Under the pieces are notes generated by a model that was not told where the DNA came from, did no database searches, and saw only the letters and a list, made by a program, of their open reading frames with translations. From contig NZ_CP170547.1 of the NCBI RefSeq assembly GCF_042695135.1, positions 2,914,001 through 2,978,000 on the forward strand: 64,000 bases of DNA, in the 5' to 3' direction. The position numbers and the translations under genes are program-made. Below are positions 8,311 through 15,526 of the stretch, one piece after another; position 1 is the first letter of the stretch, and the number at the start of each line of letters is the position of its first letter. The DNA comes from Epilithonimonas sp042695135 (GTDB lineage: Bacteria > Bacteroidota > Bacteroidia > Flavobacteriales > Weeksellaceae).

Positions 8311-10044
8311 CTAGTTCAGTTCGAAGTAATTGAGGTTTGCATTTCCGGCTTCGAAGTAAAGCCTTAGTTTATTTTCTCCTTTGTCAATGTTTACATTATC
8401 CAGAGAAACTGTTTTCCAGATATTCTTTCCTGTTGGTGGAAGTTTTACCGTTGCAAGGTCGTCGCCATTTTCAGTTTTGATGACCAACTCAGAAGCTTGA
8501 CTGGATTCATTATTATAACGAATGTTAGCTTTATACTTTCTTGCCTGAGTGCTTTTCACAGTATATTGAAGCCACTCGCCTTTTTCGGTTTTTCCGACGT
8601 AATATTTATTATTGATCTTATCATTGCAAAGATAGATATCAACACCGTCATTCCGCATTTTATTTCCTGAGTTCCATTCTGTGTGGCTTCCTGTGCTTAC
8701 CCAGAGATTCTGAAAATCATTATCCGAATAAGCACTTCCGAATCTTCCAAGATCATAGTTTGTGGCGAATATTCTTCCGGGAACACTATTGTCTTTGTAA
8801 GGCCTAGTCGACTCATCATTCACCTGTCGGAACATCGCATCTATTACATCTTTCTTGATTTCTACGTTTTCCATTTTGTAGTTGTCAGCTATTTTCATCA
8901 AGGCTTTTTTGGCAAATTCCTTTGAAGGTTTTTGTCCACCATTTTTCCAGTAATTCAGTAGTTTTTGATAATCTGAAGTTATCTTAACGTTTGTTACGCC
9001 TGCGATATTATCAATCTTTTTCATTGGCCAATAAGCATAACCGATGTTATTTTTCAATAATAATTGATTAAGCTCCGTAAACCAAACGTTGGAATTTTCC
9101 CCCGTCTCTCCCAACCAAACCGGAACATCCAGCTTTTGACGCATATCTATAATATTCTGAATCGATTCTGTTGAGTTGGTTGTCCAGTATTTATGAAAAC
9201 TAAGAACTATATTGTCGTCCCAAAGTTTAGGCAGACCGTTGTAATTATTTCCCCATCCATTACCTTCAAGAATGATAATATGGTTTTTGTCAACTTGTCT
9301 AATGGCGTCCGAAATATCTTTCTGAAGTTTCCAAAGTGGCGCATTTGACATCTCGTCTGTTCCGTTTGGATTCTTGCCTGTGAAACCATAATTCGGTTCA
9401 TTGATCATATCATAACCTGCAATCCATTCTTTATCTTTGTAACGTTCTGCCAGTTTTTTCCAAAGTGCGATTGTCTTTTTCTGATTTTCCTGGCTTTGCC
9501 AAAGATTAGGTTTGGTCTTATCATTATCCGAAATATTGGCGTCGTTGCCCTGTCCGCCAGGTGTAGCGTGAAGGTCTAAAATCAAATAGATTTTGTTGTC
9601 CTCGCACCATTTCAAAAGGTCGTCTGTCATTTTGAAACCTTGTTCCAGCCAGGTATTTTCGCCTTTCACTTTTTCTTTCTCTATGGGTAAAGTATAAAGG
9701 TCATAATGCATTGGAAGTCTTATGGAATTGAATCCCCATTTTGCTAAGGAATCGATATCTTTTTTGGTAATTCCGTTTTTGAGATAGGCTTTATAGAATT
9801 CATTTTTACCATCTTCTCCTGCAACTTCTGCAATCTTTTCTTTGATTTTGAATTGAGGTCCGGCAAAGTCATCGGTCTTTAGCATATAACCTTCCTGAAG
9901 CATCCAGCCGCCCAATCCAAGACCTTTCAGATAAATATTCTCACCTTTCGAATCCACAATTTTCTGACCTTGAGTCTTTAAAAACCCTTGAGATGTCCCA
10001 AATTGAGACAATAATAAAGCACAAAACACGGTATATCTCATCAT
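8311..10044 (-). CDS. Secreted glycoside hydrolase family 5 glucanase with C-terminal carbohydrate-binding module
   Basis: A 577-residue protein with a short signal peptide (about 1-19). The (beta/alpha)8 GH5 domain spans about 25-370: LKGLGLGGWML, the SIRLPMHYD strand, the acid/base Glu216 in MINEPNYG and the nucleophile Glu313 in WLGETGEN. The tryptophan-rich start and the LILDLHATPGGQ strand suggest a beta-glucanase, but substrate (beta-1,3, beta-1,4 or mixed) cannot be fixed by eye. Residues from about 425 form a CBM6/CBM35-like beta-sandwich (GEWLQYTVKS..., KLRLYFEAGNANLNYFELN). No T9SS sorting domain is present. It is transcribed alone. Confidence 0.88.
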   Translation of the reverse strand: MMRYTVFCALLLSQFGTSQGFLKTQGQKIVDSKGENIYLKGLGLGGWMLQEGYMLKTDDFAGPQFKIKEKIAEVAGEDGKNEFYKAYLKNGITKKDIDSLAKWGFNSIRLPMHYDLYTLPIEKEKVKGENTWLEQGFKMTDDLLKWCEDNKIYLILDLHATPGGQGNDANISDNDKTKPNLWQSQENQKKTIALWKKLAERYKDKEWIAGYDMINEPNYGFTGKNPNGTDEMSNAPLWKLQKDISDAIRQVDKNHIIILEGNGWGNNYNGLPKLWDDNIVLSFHKYWTTNSTESIQNIIDMRQKLDVPVWLGETGENSNVWFTELNQLLLKNNIGYAYWPMKKIDNIAGVTNVKITSDYQKLLNYWKNGGQKPSKEFAKKALMKIADNYKMENVEIKKDVIDAMFRQVNDESTRPYKDNSVPGRIFATNYDLGRFGSAYSDNDFQNLWVSTGSHTEWNSGNKMRNDGVDIYLCNDKINNKYYVGKTEKGEWLQYTVKSTQARKYKANIRYNNESSQASELVIKTENGDDLATVKLPPTGKNIWKTVSLDNVNIDKGENKLRLYFEAGNANLNYFELN

Positions 10045-10082
10045 AATTTTGATTTTGATAAAGATAATATTATTTTCTTAAC

Positions 10083-10090
10083 CAAAAATA
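10083..10090 (-). promoter_or_regulatory. -7 promoter box for the GH5 gene
   Basis: On the minus strand TATTTTTG fits TAnnTTTG exactly, 38 bases before the start codon. No convincing -33 TTG accompanies it. Confidence 0.35.
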
Positions 10091-10110
10091 AATTTGGAAA
10101 ACTTTAAATA

Positions 10111-12045
10111 TTAACTGAATTTCATATTCTGAATTCGTACCGCATTTAGGATTGCAAGCAAGGCTACACCAACATCTGCGAAAACTGCTTCCCACATATT
10201 TGCCAATCCGCCAGCACCTAAAATCAATACAATTATTTTGACACCGAAAGCCAAACCTATATTTTGATAAACGATTTTCTTGGTAGCTTTTCCGATTTGT
10301 ATTGCTGTAGAAATCTTCGAAGGCTGATCGGTTTGGATGACGACATCTGCGGTTTCTATCGCTGCATCGGAACCTAATCCGCCCATTGCGATTCCGACAT
10401 CACTTAAAGTTAAAACCGGTGCATCATTGATTCCATCGCCAACGAAAGCTACTATTTCTTTTGGATTTTTTTTCAGGTTTTCCAATTCTTCCACTTTACC
10501 TTCGGGAAGCAAACTTCCAAACGCTGAATCAATGCCTAGTTTTTTAGCAATATTTTGGGTTAATGTGTCTTTATCGCCGCTCAGCATCATCGTCTTCACA
10601 CCAGCGTTTTTAAGTTGCTTGACTGCCAGTTCTGCATCTTCTTTCACTTCATCAGAAATCAAAACATAACCTTTATATTGATTATCAACTGCCAAAACAA
10701 CTGTTGTTTCTACAATCTGGTCTAACTCTGAAGGATAATTGACATTAAAACTTTTCAGCAATTGCGTGTTTCCTGCGAGAATTTGTTTTTGATTAATGAC
10801 AGCTTTGATGCCTTTTCCTGAAATCTCTTCTACAGATTCCGGATTTTGATTTGATGGATGAAATTGCGAAATCGCTTTTGCAATCGGATGCGTGGAATGA
10901 CTTTCGACTGAAGATAAAATTGATAGAAATTCAGATTCAGAAATATCATTGGTCACCACTTTCTGAACTTTAAAAACACCTTTCGTAAGTGTTCCGGTTT
11001 TGTCCATTACAACGGTTGTCACATTTGCAATCATATCTAGGAAATTGGAACCTTTGAACAAAATTCCGTTTCGTGAAGCTGCGCCTATGCCACCAAAATA
11101 GCCTAAAGGAATTGAAATGACCAAAGCGCAAGGACAAGAAATAACCAGGAAAACCAGACCTCGATAAAGCCAATCTCTGAAAATGTAATCATCAACAAAA
11201 AAGTACGGAATGAAAGTTATTAATAAAGCCAAAACGAAAACAATTGGCGTATAAACCTTTGCAAATTTTCTGATGAATAATTCGGTTTTTGCTTTTCTGG
11301 AACTTGCTTCCTGAACCATTTCTAAGATTCTGACAATAGAACTATTTTCGAATAATTTGGTGGTTTCAACTTCTATCACTTGGTCGAGGTTCAACATTCC
11401 GGCAAGAACATTTTCTGATTTTTTGATGGATGAAGGTTTGCTTTCGCCTGTCAAAGCGGATGTATCGAGACTTCCTTTTTCTGAGATTAAAATCCCATCC
11501 AAAGGCACCTTCTCGCCAACTTTAATTTGAATTTTTTCGCCGACTTTTACTTCATTTGGAGAAATTGTTTCCCATTTATTGTTTCGGAACACTGTGGCTT
11601 CTTTTGGACGAACATCTAATAACGCTTTGATATTATTTTTAGCTTTGTTGACAGCAGATTCCTGGAACATTTCGCCAATCGTGTAAAACAGCATTACAGC
11701 AACACCTTCCGGAAATTCACCGATTGCAAATGCTCCAATTGTCGCGATTCCCATCAAAGAAAATTCATTGAAGAAATCAAAACTCTTAGCCAACTGAAAC
11801 GCATCTTTGAAAACCGAAAATGCCACTAAAACATAGGACACAAAATACCAGCTGAATCTCAGCCAAACGTTGTTTGTAAACCAATCCGCTTTAACCCAAA
11901 AGTCTAATATTAAGCCGGAAAAGAATATCACCAAACTGATAATCAATCCCAATTTTGAATTGCTGTGAGAATGGTCGTGGTCGCTGTGGTCGTGTTCTTC
12001 GTGGTTGTGTTCTTTTTTTGGTTTTGTACCGCAACATTTTTCCAT
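10111..12045 (-). CDS. Zn2+/Cd2+/Co2+-type heavy-metal P1B ATPase
   Basis: A 644-residue cation-exporting ATPase. The N-terminus (about 10-30) is a histidine/aspartate-rich metal-binding tail after a CC pair, and no heavy-metal-associated domain is present. Membrane helices carry the CPC transport motif (304-306, ISCPCALV). The phosphorylation motif DKTGT is at 348-352, TGES at about 199-202 and the hinge GDGINDAP in the C-terminal third. The His-rich tail and CPC motif fit the Zn/Cd/Co subgroup (ZntA/CadA) more than the copper subgroup. The Fur-family gene just upstream and a 15-bp palindrome over the promoter suggest metal-responsive control. Confidence 0.93.
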   Translation of the reverse strand: MEKCCGTKPKKEHNHEEHDHSDHDHSHSNSKLGLIISLVIFFSGLILDFWVKADWFTNNVWLRFSWYFVSYVLVAFSVFKDAFQLAKSFDFFNEFSLMGIATIGAFAIGEFPEGVAVMLFYTIGEMFQESAVNKAKNNIKALLDVRPKEATVFRNNKWETISPNEVKVGEKIQIKVGEKVPLDGILISEKGSLDTSALTGESKPSSIKKSENVLAGMLNLDQVIEVETTKLFENSSIVRILEMVQEASSRKAKTELFIRKFAKVYTPIVFVLALLITFIPYFFVDDYIFRDWLYRGLVFLVISCPCALVISIPLGYFGGIGAASRNGILFKGSNFLDMIANVTTVVMDKTGTLTKGVFKVQKVVTNDISESEFLSILSSVESHSTHPIAKAISQFHPSNQNPESVEEISGKGIKAVINQKQILAGNTQLLKSFNVNYPSELDQIVETTVVLAVDNQYKGYVLISDEVKEDAELAVKQLKNAGVKTMMLSGDKDTLTQNIAKKLGIDSAFGSLLPEGKVEELENLKKNPKEIVAFVGDGINDAPVLTLSDVGIAMGGLGSDAAIETADVVIQTDQPSKISTAIQIGKATKKIVYQNIGLAFGVKIIVLILGAGGLANMWEAVFADVGVALLAILNAVRIQNMKFS

Positions 12046-12061
12046 ATCGAATAATTTTTAA

Positions 12062-12069
12062 CAAATGTA
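12062..12069 (-). promoter_or_regulatory. -7 promoter box for the P-type ATPase gene
   Basis: On the minus strand TACATTTG matches TAnnTTTG and lies 16 bases before the start codon. The palindrome at 12083-12097 covers the -33 region of this promoter. Confidence 0.5.
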
Positions 12070-12082
12070 GCGGTAATGCAAA

Positions 12083-12097
12083 TGCAATGCTATTGCA
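12083..12097. promoter_or_regulatory. Putative Fur-family operator, TGCAAT-N3-ATTGCA
   Basis: The 15-bp perfect palindrome TGCAATGCTATTGCA sits 14-28 bases upstream of the -7 box of the metal ATPase gene. Position and symmetry suit a metalloregulator repressing from the -33 region; the neighbouring Fur-family protein is the obvious candidate. This link is inference. Confidence 0.5.
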
Positions 12098-12163
12098 AAA
12101 TTAGTTGGCTGATGGCAATTGGTCCTTAGCGATTGGCGATTGGTCTAAAAATAAATACTGTGA

Positions 12164-12190
12164 GTCTTCGAGAGCCTCAGACTGACAAGA
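12164..12190. repeat. Dispersed palindrome family, single half-unit
   Basis: The stretch gtcttcgagagcctcagact and the next seven bases repeat the left half of the palindrome at 4295. The right half is missing, so this is a truncated copy between the Fur-family gene and the ATPase gene. Confidence 0.6.
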
Positions 12191-12199
12191 GAGGATGTT

Positions 12200-12625
12200 T
12201 TAATTATTGAAAGTAGTTTCAAGGCAATTTTCGCAAATGCCTTTGGCAAAAAGTTTTATTTCATCGATTCTGAAATCGGTTTTCATACTTTCGGGGAACG
12301 AGATATCTTCTTTGCAGGTGGTTTGTTTGCAGATTTTGCAATAGAAATGGAGATGCCAGTCTTTGTGCGTTGTCTCGTCGCAGTCGTCGTGGCATAATTT
12401 GTATTTTGTGGTTGTATTTTCCTGAATGCTGTGAACGATTCCTTTTTCTTCGAAAGTTTTTAAGGTTCGGTAGATTGTGGTTCGGTCGGCGTTGTCGAAG
12501 TGATTTTCGATTTCGGATAAGGAGGTTGCGACTTGTTGTGAGCTTAGAAAATCGTACACCAAAATTCTCATACTTGTTGGTTTGGTATTTTTGTGGATGA
12601 GTTTGTTTTCGATTTCTTTGTTCAT
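12200..12625 (-). CDS. Fur-family metal-responsive transcriptional repressor
   Basis: A 141-residue Fur/Zur-type regulator. The winged-helix DNA-binding part covers about 15-80 (SLSEIENHFDNADRTTIYRTLKTFEEKGIVHSI). The C-terminal part has the histidine-rich hinge (HDDCDETTHKDWHLHFYC) and two CxxC pairs (CKIC and CENC) that would form the structural zinc site. It lies upstream of the metal ATPase on the same strand, separated by 154 bases that hold a palindromic operator candidate, so it probably controls that pump. The sensed metal (Zn, Fe, Mn) cannot be told from the sequence; the partner favours zinc. Confidence 0.9.
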   Translation of the reverse strand: MNKEIENKLIHKNTKPTSMRILVYDFLSSQQVATSLSEIENHFDNADRTTIYRTLKTFEEKGIVHSIQENTTTKYKLCHDDCDETTHKDWHLHFYCKICKQTTCKEDISFPESMKTDFRIDEIKLFAKGICENCLETTFNN

Positions 12626-12664
12626 AATGTATTACCTGAAATGAAATTATTAATATTAAATTTT

Positions 12665-12723
12665 AACGCAAAGTCCGCAAAGATTTTTTGACATTATTGA
12701 AAATATTTTAAGGTTCGCAAAGG
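12665..12723. repeat. GCAAAG-rich dispersed repeat, copy 1
   Basis: About 60 bases here (AACGCAAAG...TTAAGGTTCGCAAAGG) recur at 23091-23151 with only a few substitutions and two single-base gaps. No frame or strong hairpin is seen. It is part of the 399-base gene-free stretch 12626-13024, which otherwise holds element B and the FKBP promoter. Confidence 0.7.
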
Positions 12724-12807
12724 CGTAAAACTCAGCAAAGAAAAAATACCTCTAATCTTTGGTCTAAATCATATTTGATTAAAAAATATGAACCTTTTAC
12801 AAAACCC

Positions 12808-12920
12808 CTAGCCCCGATGGGAACGGCATCCTTTTTTATTTTTTTGGTACTGAGCTTCAATTGGAAGACAAAACGTCTGAAAAAATAAAAAAGATATAGT
12901 GGACAGCGGGATTAAGCTCC
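12808..12920. repeat. Dispersed structured element, copy B
   Basis: The 5' module CTAGCCCCGATGGGAACGG and the 3' module GGACAGCGGGATTAAGCTCC align with the ends of the other copies. The inner stem CTTTTTTATTTTTT (12831-12844) pairs perfectly over 14 bp with AAAAAATAAAAAAG (12880-12893). Only a 3-bp outer pair, AGC/GCT, remains. It lies between divergent genes. Confidence 0.75.
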
Positions 12921-12980
12921 TAATCAATTGTATTATCTTAAATTTTCCGATCAAAGTTACGGGAAATAAGTCGGAATTTT

Positions 12981-13011
12981 TTGATGAATTAACGGATAAT
13001 AAATACCTTTG
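12981..13011 (+). promoter_or_regulatory. Promoter of the FKBP gene
   Basis: TTG (12981-12983), a 20-base spacer and TACCTTTG (13004-13011) fit the Bacteroidota consensus; the start codon is 14 bases downstream. Confidence 0.6.
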
Positions 13012-13024
13012 AAAAAAAATTAAA

Positions 13025-13459
13025 ATGGGCGTAGCGGATTTGTTATTCAAAAGAAAAAAAGAACTGGCTGAAAAAAACCTGAGAAGTGGTCAGGATTATA
13101 TGGTTGAAAACGGGAAAAGAGAAAGCGTGACGATTTTGCCAAGTGGTTTACAATATGAAATTCTGGTAGAAACGGAAGGTCCAAAACCGACAGCGAAAAG
13201 TACAGTGAAATGCCATTATCACGGAACCACCATTACTAGTAAAGTTTTTGACAGCTCCGTAAAACGTGGAAAACCAGCTTCTTTTCCATTGAACAGAGTA
13301 ATCAAAGGTTGGACAGAAGGTTTGCAATTGATGTCTGTTGGCAGTAAATTTAGGTTTACGATTCCGCCACATTTGGCTTATGGTGAACAAGAAGTGAGCA
13401 AAGAAATTGGTCCAAACAGCACATTGGTTTTTGATGTGGAACTGTTGGAAATCAAGTAA
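13025..13459 (+). CDS. FKBP-type peptidyl-prolyl cis-trans isomerase
   Basis: A 144-residue protein without signal peptide, so probably cytoplasmic, that speeds proline isomerisation during protein folding. A basic N-terminal helix (about 1-35, LLFKRKKELAEKNL) precedes the FKBP domain: VKCHYHGTTITSKVFDSSVKRGKPASFPLNRVIKGWTEGLQLMSVGSKFRFTIPPHLAYGEQ, which carries the FKBP fingerprint residues (FDSS, VIKGW, PPHLAYG). It ends with LVFDVELLEIK. It is arranged as a FklB-type small isomerase. It has its own promoter and ends 34 bases before the rplS promoter. Confidence 0.93.
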   Translation: MGVADLLFKRKKELAEKNLRSGQDYMVENGKRESVTILPSGLQYEILVETEGPKPTAKSTVKCHYHGTTITSKVFDSSVKRGKPASFPLNRVIKGWTEGLQLMSVGSKFRFTIPPHLAYGEQEVSKEIGPNSTLVFDVELLEIK

Positions 13460-13493
13460 TTTGAAAAAAATTGAATTTAATTGTCGGATTGCA

Positions 13494-13523
13494 TTGTAGT
13501 TATTAAAATTATTTTTATTTTTG
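13494..13523 (+). promoter_or_regulatory. Promoter of rplS
   Basis: TTG (13494-13496), a 19-base spacer and TATTTTTG (13516-13523) match the consensus exactly. The predicted transcript begins near 13527-13530 and leaves a leader of about 70 bases before the rplS start. Confidence 0.75.
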
Positions 13524-13598
13524 CAACCTGTTAATCAACCTCTGACGAAGGACGTGAATGTTGCTTGGCTTGACAAAACAAATTTTTTATTACAAAAA

Positions 13599-13958
13599 AT
13601 GGATTTAGTAAAATACGTACAAGATAAGTACATTACGAAAAAAGAATTCCCAGAATTCAAAGCCGGTGACACCATCACTGTGTATTACGAGATTAAAGAG
13701 GGTGCTAAAACAAGAACTCAGTTCTTCAAAGGTACTGTAATCCAATTGAGAGGAACTGGTCTTACTAAGACTTTCACTATCAGAAAAATGTCTGGTGATG
13801 TTGGTGTAGAGAGAGTTTTCCCTATCAATATGCCTGCACTTCAAAAAATCGAAGTTAACAGACAAGGTAAAGTTAGAAGAGCAAGAATCTACTACTTCAG
13901 AGACCTTAGAGGTAAAAAAGCAAGAATTAAAGACAAGTCTTACGGAGGTAAAAAATAA
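13599..13958 (+). CDS. rplS: 50S ribosomal protein L19 (bL19)
   Basis: A 119-residue protein of the large ribosomal subunit. Diagnostic bL19 segments are FKAGDTITVYYEIKEGAKTRTQFFKGTVIQLRGTGLTKTFTIRKMSGDVGVERVFPINMP and the RRARIYYFRDLRGKKARIK tail. The frame stays open upstream to a TTG at 13521, but the ATG at 13599 (MDLVKYVQ) matches the family N-terminus, and the promoter -7 box overlaps that TTG, so the upstream codons are leader. The preceding 70-base leader may carry autoregulation. Confidence 0.97.
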   Translation: MDLVKYVQDKYITKKEFPEFKAGDTITVYYEIKEGAKTRTQFFKGTVIQLRGTGLTKTFTIRKMSGDVGVERVFPINMPALQKIEVNRQGKVRRARIYYFRDLRGKKARIKDKSYGGKK

Positions 13959-13981
13959 TCCTGAGATTTTCTTGAAATATA

Positions 13982-14011
13982 AAAGACCAGCAATTTTGCT
14001 GGTCTTTTTGT
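13982..14011 (+). terminator. Intrinsic terminator of rplS
   Basis: AAAGACCAGCAA pairs with TTGCTGGTCTTT (12-bp stem, 2-base loop), followed by a T tract, 24 bases after the stop. Confidence 0.9.
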
Positions 14012-14022
14012 TTTTTAAAGCT

Positions 14023-14122
14023 AAATGAATTTTTTATACCAACCCTAAAGGGAGAAAATTCATTTAAAATTTCATCAAAATTACTCCCTTTAGGGTTGGG
14101 GAAATAATTTTGATGAAATTTT
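14023..14122. repeat. Three interlocked inverted repeats between rplS and kbl
   Basis: AAATGAATTTT (14023-14033) pairs with AAAATTCATTT (14055-14065). CCAACCCTAAAGGGAG (14039-14054) pairs with CTCCCTTTAGGGTTGG (14084-14099). AAAATTTCATCAAAATTA (14066-14083) pairs with TAATTTTGATGAAATTTT (14105-14122). The second pairing crosses the other two, so alternative folds exclude each other. It lies between convergent genes. Confidence 0.8.
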
Positions 14123-14131
14123 ATTTAATTA

Positions 14132-15325
14132 TTAAATAACACCCAACTCTTTCCCTACTTTCTCGAAGCCTGCAATTGCTTTGTCAAGATTTTCTCTGGA
14201 ATGCGCTGCAGAAAGCTGAACACGAATTCTGGCTTTTCCTTTTGGAACAACAGGATAGAAGAATCCAATCACGTAAATTCCTTCTGATAAAAGTTTCTCT
14301 GCCATTTCCTGCGCCAACTTTGCATCATACAACATCACCGGAACAATAGCTGCATCTCCGTTTGGAATGTCGAAACCTTTGGCTTTCATTTCTTTTCGGA
14401 AATATTCTGCATTTTCCATTACTTTGTCTCTCAGTGATGTATCTTCGGAAATCATATCCAAAACTTTGGACGCGGCACCGACAATTCCTGGTGCCAATGA
14501 ATTTGAGAATAAATAAGGGCGAGAACGTTGTCTCAGCATATCGATGATTTCTTTTTTGCCGGAAGTGAATCCACCTAAAGCACCACCCAAAGCTTTTCCT
14601 AAAGTTGAAGTAATGATATCAACTCTTCCAATCACATCATTTGCTTCGTGCGTTCCCCGGCCGGTTTTTCCTATGAATCCAGTTGCGTGAGAATCGTCTA
14701 CCATTACCAACGCATCATATTTATCTGCTAAATCACAAACGCCTTTTAGGTCAGCAACAATTCCATCCATTGAGAAGACGCCGTCGGTCACGATGATTTT
14801 GAAACGGTGATTTTTTTCGGAAGCGGCAATCAATTGAGCTTCCAGATCCTGCATATTATTATTCTTGTAACGATATCTTGCAGATTTACAAAGTCTAACC
14901 CCGTCAATAATAGAAGCGTGATTGAGTTCGTCTGAAATAATAGCATCTTCTTCTGAAAACAATGGTTCGAAAACACCACCATTTGCGTCAAAACACGCGG
15001 CGTACAAAATGGTATCTTCCATTCCTAAGAAACTGGAAATCTTAGCTTCCAAATCTTTGTGAATATCCTGAGTTCCGCAAATGAAACGAACGGACGACAT
15101 CCCGTAACCGTGAGAATCTATGGCATCTTTTGAAGCTTTCATAACTTCCGGATTATTGGATAATCCCAGATAATTGTTGGCACAAAAGTTAAGTAACCTC
15201 TTGCCGCCAACTTCAATCTCTGCACTTTGCTGGGAAGTGATGATTCTTTCTTTTTTGTAAAGACCGTCGTTTTCTATATTAGTTAGCTCGTTTGTAATGT
15301 TTTCGAGGAATTTTTGTGATATCAT
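14132..15325 (-). CDS. kbl: Glycine C-acetyltransferase (2-amino-3-ketobutyrate CoA ligase)
   Basis: A 397-residue PLP enzyme of the alpha-oxoamine synthase family that makes glycine and acetyl-CoA from 2-amino-3-oxobutyrate in threonine breakdown. The PLP lysine is Lys244 in TSTLGKALGGALGG; VMVDDSHATGFIG (about 207-219) holds the cofactor-binding Asp and His; NFCANNYLGL and SHGYGMSSVRFICGT near the N-terminus are typical of Kbl rather than of BioF or serine palmitoyltransferase. The length equals that of the E. coli enzyme. Threonine dehydrogenase (tdh) is not next to it. A -7 box and a bidirectional hairpin lie just upstream. Confidence 0.93.
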   Translation of the reverse strand: MISQKFLENITNELTNIENDGLYKKERIITSQQSAEIEVGGKRLLNFCANNYLGLSNNPEVMKASKDAIDSHGYGMSSVRFICGTQDIHKDLEAKISSFLGMEDTILYAACFDANGGVFEPLFSEEDAIISDELNHASIIDGVRLCKSARYRYKNNNMQDLEAQLIAASEKNHRFKIIVTDGVFSMDGIVADLKGVCDLADKYDALVMVDDSHATGFIGKTGRGTHEANDVIGRVDIITSTLGKALGGALGGFTSGKKEIIDMLRQRSRPYLFSNSLAPGIVGAASKVLDMISEDTSLRDKVMENAEYFRKEMKAKGFDIPNGDAAIVPVMLYDAKLAQEMAEKLLSEGIYVIGFFYPVVPKGKARIRVQLSAAHSRENLDKAIAGFEKVGKELGVI

Positions 15326-15347
15326 TTTTATTGATTTTCGATTTTAA

Positions 15348-15355
15348 CAAAAATA
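15348..15355 (-). promoter_or_regulatory. -7 promoter box for kbl
   Basis: On the minus strand TATTTTTG matches TAnnTTTG, 22 bases before the kbl start codon. It touches the tail of the terminator hairpin at 15355-15385. Confidence 0.4.
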
Positions 15356-15385
15356 AAAAAAGCACTTCAATTGAGTGCTTTTTTT
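15355..15385. terminator. Bidirectional terminator upstream of kbl
   Basis: AGCACT (15361-15366) pairs with AGTGCT (15374-15379); six A residues precede and seven T residues follow, so it could terminate in either direction. It probably ends transcription from the M1 peptidase gene before kbl. Confidence 0.65.
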
Positions 15386-15436
15386 AACTTTTTTATGTTT
15401 TGAATATCGATAATTATCTTTGAACATTGAATTGCA

Positions 15437-15515
15437 GCAGCCCGGCTTGAACGGAGCTCTTTTTCTTTTTTCTAAAAAAAGAAAAAAGCGGGAGTGGAAG
15501 ACGGAAAAGCTGCCC
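15437..15515. repeat. Dispersed structured element, copy C
   Basis: The shortest copy. The outer pair is GCAGC (15437-15441) / GCTGC (15509-15513). The inner stem CTTTTTCTTTTTT (15459-15471) pairs with the A7-G-A6-G run at 15474-15488, allowing a one-base slip, over a 2-base loop. It ends 12 bases from the stop of the minus-strand M1 peptidase gene. Confidence 0.8.
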
Positions 15516-15526
15516 CAATAAATATA

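Noticed and set aside
12808..13050. An 80-codon minus-strand frame across element B
   Set aside because: It is made of the structured repeat and the FKBP promoter region, and its codon use and composition are not gene-like.
13521..13598. A 26-codon N-terminal extension of L19 from a TTG
   Set aside because: The TTG lies in the promoter -7 box and bL19 proteins start at the internal Met.
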